Source of the DNA: Paenibacillus sp. FSL R5-0912
GTDB taxonomy: Bacteria > Bacillota > Bacilli > Paenibacillales > Paenibacillaceae
Direction of reading: 5' to 3'
Length of the DNA: 64,000 nt
NCBI RefSeq assembly: GCF_000758605.1
Contig: NZ_CP009282.1
Location: 6,944,001 to 7,008,000, forward strand
Part shown: piece after piece, positions 58,715 to 64,000 of the stretch
How the letters are laid out: each line of letters opens with the position of its first letter
How positions within the stretch are numbered: the stretch's first letter is position 1
The notes under the pieces: model-generated
Databases searched by the model: none
What the model was told of the DNA's origin: nothing
Seen by the model: only the letters and a program-made list of their open reading frames with translations
Translations under genes and position numbers: made by a program

Positions 58715-58740
58715 TAAAAAAAGACTCGAGTCCCGAGCCT
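58715..58740 (-). terminator. Terminator after sigH
   Basis: AGGCTCG / CGAGTCT stem (one G-T), loop GGACT, then TTTTTT; 19 nt after the sigH stop. Confidence 0.85.
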
Positions 58741-58758
58741 TTCTAGTTCATTATATCA

Positions 58759-59403
58759 TTAATTGTCACGCACTTCCAGATATCTTTCCAACTTACGCTT
58801 CACTCGCTGCAGTGCATTGTCAATAGACTTCACATGCCGCTTCAAGTCCTCAGCAATTTCCTGATAGGACCGTCCATCCAGATAGAGCATTAGAACCTTG
58901 CGTTCCAGATCACTAAGGATCTCCGCCATCTTATCTTCCAGTCCGATGAACTCCTCCTGGTTGATAATCAGTTCTTCAGGATCAAGCACCTGCGTTCCGC
59001 AAATCACATCCATCAGCGTCCGGTCGGAATCCTCATCATAGATGGGTTTGTCGAGCGAGACGTATGAGTTCAGCGGAATATGCTTCTGGCGGGTCGCTGT
59101 CTTAATGGCAGTTATAATCTGACGGGTGATGCACAGCTCGGCAAACGCCTTGAACGAGGAAAGCTTGTCCCCCTTGAAGTCACGAATTGCCTTATATAAG
59201 CCAATCATGCCTTCCTGTACAATATCTTCACGATCTGCCCCGATCAAAAAATAGGAACGAGCCTTGGCACGTACGAAATTACGGTACTTGTTGATTAAAT
59301 GTTCCAATGCGCCACTGTCGCCACCACGGAAGATCTCGACAATTTCTTCATCACTTATGAAATCATACTCGGATAGCATTAATTCCTTGAGGTCGACACT
59401 CAC
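58759..59403 (-). CDS. sigH: RNA polymerase sigma-H factor
   Basis: A 214-aa sigma factor for the transition to stationary phase and sporulation (Spo0H). Region 2 (EHLINKYRNFVRAKARSYFLIG, ADREDIVQEGMIGLYKAIRD) and region 4 (LSDLERKVLMLYLDGRSYQE, KSIDNALQRVKRKLERYL) match SigH. The start is GTG 59401-59403 with GGGGGGA 6 nt upstream; the longer frame is rejected. Same place as in B. subtilis between yacP and rpmG. Confidence 0.93.
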   Translation of the reverse strand: MSVDLKELMLSEYDFISDEEIVEIFRGGDSGALEHLINKYRNFVRAKARSYFLIGADREDIVQEGMIGLYKAIRDFKGDKLSSFKAFAELCITRQIITAIKTATRQKHIPLNSYVSLDKPIYDEDSDRTLMDVICGTQVLDPEELIINQEEFIGLEDKMAEILSDLERKVLMLYLDGRSYQEIAEDLKRHVKSIDNALQRVKRKLERYLEVRDN

Positions 59404-59541
59404 CAAGAATCCCCCCGGCTGCAACGCAAGACACATCGTTACTTCGCGAAATATAGGATCAGTATATATTATGTTACCTTACAACGTCAACCGAAGATTG
59501 TCCAAAAACAATCTTCTATAACATATTATGGCATTTCTTAA

Positions 59542-60063
59542 TCACTGTCTGCGCCAGTCTTCGAGACGTTTCCGCGTTTCCGGAGGCAGCTTGTCTTCCA
59601 GGGAGTGACGGGTGCTGCTTACACTTCCCGGTTCAATAGCCTTTTTAACCTGTTTCTGATTCTCTTCAATCTCCAGTCTCAGTTCTCTTGCCGAGATCCG
59701 GAGCGCCCCTTGCGCAAAAACAACATGCTGCTCCACAAAATCGCTGGTCGCCACAGAAATCTGTCTGCGGCGGTGAGTGAATTCTCCCACCAGCCGCTCA
59801 ATGCACTCATCTGCCGTTTCCTTTTCCTTAGTGAAGAATACCTGGACTTTCCCCTGTACAAACGACCGTCCAAGTCCCGGCACACGGTATGCATCGAATA
59901 CGGCTATGACGCGCAGCCCGGAGAATGCCTGATAATCGGCCAGCATATCGAGCAGCCGGTCGCGGGCCCCCTGCATGCCGGTCTGCGACAGCGCCGCAAG
60001 CTCCGGCCAGCCGCCGATCATGTTGTATCCGTCCACGAGCAGTATATCGCGCCAGTCTGCCAT
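59542..60063 (-). CDS. rae1: Ribosome-dependent mRNA endonuclease Rae1 (YacP, NYN domain)
   Basis: A 173-aa NYN/PIN-like nuclease: LLVDGYNMIGGW (Asp of active site near residue 11), VIAVFDAYRVPG, TADECIERLVGEF, ISVATSDFVEQHVV. In B. subtilis Rae1 enters the ribosomal A site and cuts certain mRNAs. It starts 2 nt after rlmB. Confidence 0.9.
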   Translation of the reverse strand: MADWRDILLVDGYNMIGGWPELAALSQTGMQGARDRLLDMLADYQAFSGLRVIAVFDAYRVPGLGRSFVQGKVQVFFTKEKETADECIERLVGEFTHRRRQISVATSDFVEQHVVFAQGALRISARELRLEIEENQKQVKKAIEPGSVSSTRHSLEDKLPPETRKRLEDWRRQ

Positions 60064-60065
60064 AG

Positions 60066-60833
60066 TTATCCCTGTTCTTGCCGGCGGCGGAGCACCTCGT
60101 ACATAATTACACCGGCTGCTACGGAAGCATTAAGAGAGTTGATTCTTCCCGCCATCGGCAGCTTCAGGAGCACGTCACATTTCTCACGGATCAGGCGGCC
60201 CATTCCTTTATTCTCATTGCCGATAACCACCGCTACCGGTCCGGTAAAAATATCAGATCCGAAGAGATTCTGATCCGTATCCACATCGGTTCCAACCACC
60301 CACACCCCAAGTTCCTTAAGGCGGTCTATCGTCTGGCCCAGATTGGTTACGCGTGCAACAGGCACATATTCCACTGCACCGGCAGAGGTTTTGGATACTG
60401 TTGCTGTAATCTGCGCAGAACGCCGTTTCGGTACAATGACACCATGCACACCAGTGCAGTCGGCAGTGCGCAAGATAGATCCCAGGTTATGAGGGTCTTC
60501 AATTTCATCCAGCAAAAGAAGAAAAGGCGGTTCCCCTTTGGCTTCAGCCGCCGCAAGAATATCAGCAACCTCGGTGTAGGCAAACGGTGCCGCCTGTGCT
60601 ACCACCCCTTGATGCTGAACTCCCGGTGCGAGCTGATCCAGCTTCCGCTTATCTACATGCTGAATTACAATTCCTGCTTTGCGGGCTTCAGCGACGATAG
60701 GTGCCGTTAAGTGCTTTTGTGCAGTTTCGGCGATCCATATTTTATTCAGTGTCCGGCCGGCACGAAGCGCTTCAAGGACTGAATGCTTGCCCGCCAGTAT
60801 TTCCTCTTCCGTTCTCAATTCTTCCATGTTCAT
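60066..60833 (-). CDS. rlmB: 23S rRNA (guanosine-2'-O-)-methyltransferase RlmB family
   Basis: A 255-aa SPOUT (TrmH family) methylase: N-terminal RNA-binding part (IAGKHSVLEALRAGR-like) and knot motifs NLGSILRTADCTGVHGVI, AVVIGNENKGMGRL and INSLNASVAAGVIMYE. Family members methylate ribose of 23S G2251. Between mrnC and rae1 as B. subtilis yacO. Confidence 0.92.
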   Translation of the reverse strand: MNMEELRTEEEILAGKHSVLEALRAGRTLNKIWIAETAQKHLTAPIVAEARKAGIVIQHVDKRKLDQLAPGVQHQGVVAQAAPFAYTEVADILAAAEAKGEPPFLLLLDEIEDPHNLGSILRTADCTGVHGVIVPKRRSAQITATVSKTSAGAVEYVPVARVTNLGQTIDRLKELGVWVVGTDVDTDQNLFGSDIFTGPVAVVIGNENKGMGRLIREKCDVLLKLPMAGRINSLNASVAAGVIMYEVLRRRQEQG

Positions 60834-60887
60834 GTCTCCTGTTCTAAGTACCCATATATAACTATAAACTCCGCTGCCTGTTTAAAC

Positions 60888-61325
60888 TCATTTGGTCCGA
60901 TTCAACATGTATTCGATGCTGCTGTGAACAAGCTCCTGGATTCTCGCCTGCTGTCCTGTATAATATAAATGCCCGATCAGGCATTCAAAAGCAGTCGCGT
61001 GGCGGTATTCCAGCACATCTGCGTTTTTGGGAATCGTGCCGGACTTGGCATTGCGCCCTCGTCTTACCACGTCCTTCTCTTCCTCCGTGAGCACCGGCTC
61101 AAGGTAGGCAAGAATCGTGCTCTGGGCTTTGGCCGAGACCAGTCCCGTTGCCGAGCGGTGCAGATGATTCGGACGCAGATTGGGCAGCGAAATCAGATAC
61201 TGCCGCACAGCCACTTCATAAATGGCATCTCCTGCATACGCCAGAACAATCGGCGAGAGCAAACGGGCCGGCTTGGACGGTTCGTACGGAAACCATGCGC
61301 TGTTCAGATCAAACTGCCCGCTCAT
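60888..61325 (-). CDS. mrnC: Mini-ribonuclease III
   Basis: A 145-aa Mini-III, an RNase III catalytic domain with no dsRNA-binding domain: PIVLAYAGDAIYEVAVRQYL, RHATAFECLIGHLYYTGQ. It matures 23S rRNA ends. Its ATG overlaps the cysS stop (61322-61325), so translation is coupled. Confidence 0.93.
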   Translation of the reverse strand: MSGQFDLNSAWFPYEPSKPARLLSPIVLAYAGDAIYEVAVRQYLISLPNLRPNHLHRSATGLVSAKAQSTILAYLEPVLTEEEKDVVRRGRNAKSGTIPKNADVLEYRHATAFECLIGHLYYTGQQARIQELVHSSIEYMLNRTK

Positions 61326-62728
61326 TTACGCCGCCACCGCATTCCCTGTGGAGTGTCTTCCAGCAGAATGCCCAGAGTATTCAGCTCATCGCGGATTTCA
61401 TCGGACCGGCTCCAGTTCTTATTCTTGCGCGCTTCTGTGCGTTCAGCAATGAGGCGCTCAACCTCTTCACTGGCGACCTCTTCTTCAGCCTCCTGAGTAA
61501 GGCGCAGTACCGAATTCATCTCGGCAAAAGCCTTCAGCAGTGCTGCAAAGTCTGCGGAATGCGCGTCATTATCAGCAAGCGTCAAATTAGCCAGGCTTAC
61601 CCAGTCAAACAGAGCGGTAATCGCATCCGGCGTATTGAAATCATCCTGCATTCTGGCGTGGAAATTGCCAACAATAGCTGCCAGGCGTTCAACGATCTGT
61701 GAGCTTGCCGCTCCCTCTGCCCCGTCCGTATCCAGTTCAAGCCGATGCTTCACATTACCTGCTGCCGTAGTGATGCGCTCCACGCTTTTCTCAGCAGAGA
61801 GCAGTGCTTCCTCCGAGAAGTTCAGCTGATTGCGGTAATGGCTTGAAAGCATAAAATAACGGATAGTCCCCGCTTTGAAACGTGCACGAATATCCTTCAC
61901 AAGCAGACCATTTCCAAGTGATTTCGACATTTTCTCCTCACCAATGTTCAAAAATGCGTTGTGCATCCAATACTTCGACAGCGGCTCACCCGTCAGCACT
62001 TCTGTTTGCGCGCATTCGCACTCATGGTGCGGGAACTTCAAATCCTCTCCGCCGCCATGGATGTCGATCGTTGTGCCCAAATATTCGCGGACCATTGCCG
62101 AGCACTCGATATGCCAGCCCGGACGCCCCTCTCCCCATGGACTGGACCAGTGTACCTCACCCGGCTTGGCTGCCTTCCAGAGCACAAAATCCTCCTGGTT
62201 CTCCTTGCGCGAATCCACCTCAACACGGATACCAAAGCGCAGTTCCTCCAGATTCTGGCCTGACAGCTTGCCATAATTGGCAAACTTGCCGGTCCGGTAG
62301 TACACATCTCCGCCGTTCTCGTAAGCAAATCCTTTCTCTTCAAGCTCCTTAATGAACTCAATGATCTTGTCCATGCTCTCTGTTACGCGCGGATTCATTG
62401 TTGCCGGCTTTACACCAAGTCCGGCCAGGTCTTCCTGATAGGCGGAGATGAACATTTCCGCGACCTCAGCTACAGTAATGTTCATCTCTTCCGCTTTGCG
62501 GATCATTTTATCATCCACATCGGTAAAGTTCGTCAGATAGCGGACTTCATTGCCGAGGGCTTCCAGGTAGTTGCGGACCATGTCAAAAACGATAACCGGT
62601 CTAGCATTCCCGATATGCATATAGCCGTAAACGGTTGGACCGCATACATACATTTTCACTTTGCCAGGTTCCTGCGGTACGAATTCTTCCTTGCTCCGTG
62701 TCATTGTGTTATAAATCTGTACAGCCAT
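61322..62728 (-). CDS. cysS: Cysteinyl-tRNA synthetase
   Basis: A 468-aa class I synthetase: zinc-binding VCGPTVYGYMHIGN with the HIGH motif as HIGN, GWHIECSAM, and KMSKSLGN (about 267-274). It charges tRNA-Cys and, in the family, may also make Cys persulfide. Full length. It follows cysE by 52 nt under the T-box. Confidence 0.96.
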   Translation of the reverse strand: MAVQIYNTMTRSKEEFVPQEPGKVKMYVCGPTVYGYMHIGNARPVIVFDMVRNYLEALGNEVRYLTNFTDVDDKMIRKAEEMNITVAEVAEMFISAYQEDLAGLGVKPATMNPRVTESMDKIIEFIKELEEKGFAYENGGDVYYRTGKFANYGKLSGQNLEELRFGIRVEVDSRKENQEDFVLWKAAKPGEVHWSSPWGEGRPGWHIECSAMVREYLGTTIDIHGGGEDLKFPHHECECAQTEVLTGEPLSKYWMHNAFLNIGEEKMSKSLGNGLLVKDIRARFKAGTIRYFMLSSHYRNQLNFSEEALLSAEKSVERITTAAGNVKHRLELDTDGAEGAASSQIVERLAAIVGNFHARMQDDFNTPDAITALFDWVSLANLTLADNDAHSADFAALLKAFAEMNSVLRLTQEAEEEVASEEVERLIAERTEARKNKNWSRSDEIRDELNTLGILLEDTPQGMRWRRK

Positions 62729-62780
62729 TCTGTTCCCAATCCTTTCTGTTCCCCCTGGATTCTCTTAAATCTCCATATGG

Positions 62781-63473
62781 TTATATTTCATAATCGCCGA
62801 TATACTGCTGGCTCTCCAGCCGCCGCTGTTCCTTCTTCAGCTTGTCTTCGGTGCCCATCTGCTCGCGCAGCTCTTCGATTTCCTTTTGCAGAAAACGCAG
62901 GGAATCAATCAGCGGATCCGGCATCTGGGTATGATCCAGCCGATCGGACACGCGTTCCCCGTTGCGCTTAACCACGCGTCCTGGATTTCCTACAACGGTG
63001 CTGTTGCTGGGCACTTCACGCAGAACCACTGAATTGGAACCGATATTGCAATTATCGCCGATTCTAAACGATCCCAGTACTTTGGCACCGGAGCCAATGA
63101 CAACATTGTTGCCGACGCTAGGATGACGTTTGCCCTTTTCTTTCCCTGTCCCTCCAAGTGTGACCCCCTGATAGATAATGACATCGTCACCAATCTCACA
63201 GGTTTCACCAATGACTATACCCATTCCATGGTCGATGAACAACCGGCTGCCGACAACCGCACCCGGATGAATTTCCACTCCGGTCATAAATCTGCTCATC
63301 TGCGATACGATGCGTGCCAGTGTAAACCAGCGGCGTTTATATAAAGAGTGGGCAATCCGGTGTGCCCATATAGCATGAAGCCCGGCGTAGGTGAAGACAA
63401 CCTCGAACTTGCTGCGGGCAGCGGGATCGTTGTCGAATACTGCCCGAATGTCCGACTTGATATGCTTAAACAT
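62781..63473 (-). CDS. cysE: Serine O-acetyltransferase
   Basis: A 230-aa serine acetyltransferase, first step of cysteine formation: N-terminal helical part, then a left-handed beta helix with hexapeptide repeats (IHPGAVVGSRLFIDHGMGIV, GDDVIIYQGVTLGGTGKEKG, NVVIGSGAKVLG). ATG 63471-63473 follows GAGGGG; the longer frame is rejected. First gene after the T-box leader. Confidence 0.95.
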   Translation of the reverse strand: MFKHIKSDIRAVFDNDPAARSKFEVVFTYAGLHAIWAHRIAHSLYKRRWFTLARIVSQMSRFMTGVEIHPGAVVGSRLFIDHGMGIVIGETCEIGDDVIIYQGVTLGGTGKEKGKRHPSVGNNVVIGSGAKVLGSFRIGDNCNIGSNSVVLREVPSNSTVVGNPGRVVKRNGERVSDRLDHTQMPDPLIDSLRFLQKEIEELREQMGTEDKLKKEQRRLESQQYIGDYEI

Positions 63474-63474
63474 C

Positions 63475-63937
63475 AGGGTTCCCCTCTTCTTTGACTTCCC
63501 CACCTCCTGTTTACAGGTACGCAAAGGAAGATAGTGTCTTCAGCCCACTTGCTCTATTCATCTGTATGCTGTGAGCATTCAATCGGTATCCTTATAGTTC
63601 AACAAAAAACGCCCCTGCAGCATTATGCTGCAGAGACGTTTAACCGCGGTCCCACTCTGCTTGAACATTCGCACAATCAGACTGCCGTTAACTTCGCGGC
63701 AGTTGCATGCGGTGTTCCTCTTGGCGTCTGTAACGGCAACGTCCCCGGCACAGTCTACTGTCCCCTGACAGACAGGGACGCTCAACCGTGCAGCTCACAG
63801 GTGCATGTTCAGCGGCAGACAAATGAATAACTCCCAGCCTGCAAGGGAAATCTCCCTCAGCGGTTATTCTCTCTGGCAATTGCCCGTATACGCGTACTTT
63901 TCCTGATCACAGCTATTATTAGTTATTATATTCTTCT
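63475..63937 (-). promoter_or_regulatory. T-box riboswitch of cysE-cysS
   Basis: A roughly 460-nt leader with the T-box core AGAGTGGGACCGCGG (63645-63659), where GG-ACC differs slightly from the usual GGTACC, followed by a terminator. It should sense uncharged tRNA-Cys. A likely specifier is TGC at 63803-63805 in GAACATGCACC. The T-box core is plain; the specifier is a suggestion. Confidence 0.85.
63605..63640 (-). terminator. T-box terminator
   Basis: CGTCTCTGCAGCAT / ATGCTGCAGGGGCG with TTTTTTG on the minus strand. The antiterminator would use the T-box core just upstream. Confidence 0.88.
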
Positions 63938-63966
63938 ATCTTAGCGAAAAGCCGCAGGGCTGACAA
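63938..63966 (-). promoter_or_regulatory. Predicted cysES promoter
   Basis: -35 TTGTCA (63961-63966), 17-bp spacer, -10 TAAGAT (63938-63943), directly upstream of the T-box leader. The remaining bases to 64000 show nothing I can name; gltX would be expected beyond the edge. Confidence 0.5.
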
Positions 63967-64000
63967 GGGGTTCTACCCTCATATCCCCCGGTTTATGCGC

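Overview
The window is a low-to-mid GC Firmicutes chromosome, most likely Paenibacillus. The signs are a Bacillus-type spc/S10/str/rpoBC/sigH supercluster, endospore genes (gerD, cwlD, kbaA, pdaB, sigH), zinc-ribbon type ribosomal proteins, a T-box on cysES, and a 16S gene of the Paenibacillus kind. It is shown in reverse of the usual map order: nearly every gene is on the minus strand, so transcription runs from high to low coordinates.

Region 1 (1-5400) is a compact phage-derived block. It holds a divergent Xre repressor and ImmA-type metallopeptidase (+) facing an ArpU-family regulator (-), then a contractile-tail operon: tail terminator, small protein, sheath, tube, and tail assembly chaperone with a -1 frameshift extension. 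A tape-measure start codon sits at the window edge. No terminase, portal or capsid gene lies between regulator and tail genes, so the block looks like a PBSX-type tail-only particle (tailocin) rather than a full prophage.

Region 2 (5365-12336) is an rRNA/tRNA operon: two tandem promoters, 16S, an extra 5S, tRNA-Ile, tRNA-Ala, 23S, 5S, then twelve tRNAs, ending in a UUCG-loop terminator that abuts the phage block.

Region 3 (12384-18847) is a sporulation/germination neighbourhood resembling B. subtilis pdaB-kbaA-gerD-salA-cwlD, with a small unknown gene, a SpoIIM-family membrane protein and a PPK2 polyphosphate kinase added. A cysH-sat sulfate-assimilation pair (18920-20823) with its own promoter sits between cwlD and rpsI.

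Region 4 (21050-38440) is rpsI-rplM, truA and the S10-spc-alpha ribosomal superoperon from rpsJ to rplQ, including secY, adk, map and infA. Region 5 (38558-41545), between rpsJ and tuf, is an oxygen/redox island: a decayed globin-coupled chemotaxis transducer, an FNR-type regulator with an N-terminal cysteine cluster, and a divergent V4R-cupin pair whose promoter carries a perfect FNR box about 41.5 bp upstream of the predicted start.

Region 6 (41568-58520) holds the str operon (tuf, fusA, rpsG, rpsL, L7Ae-like), rpoC, rpoB, a class I methyltransferase, and rplL, rplJ, rplA, rplK, nusG, secE, rpmG. Region 7 (58715-64000) is sigH, rae1/yacP, rlmB, mrnC, cysS and cysE, led by a T-box riboswitch. 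Most genes are housekeeping. The unusual content is the tail block with its frameshift signal, the redox island, the extra 5S and the cysH-sat insert.
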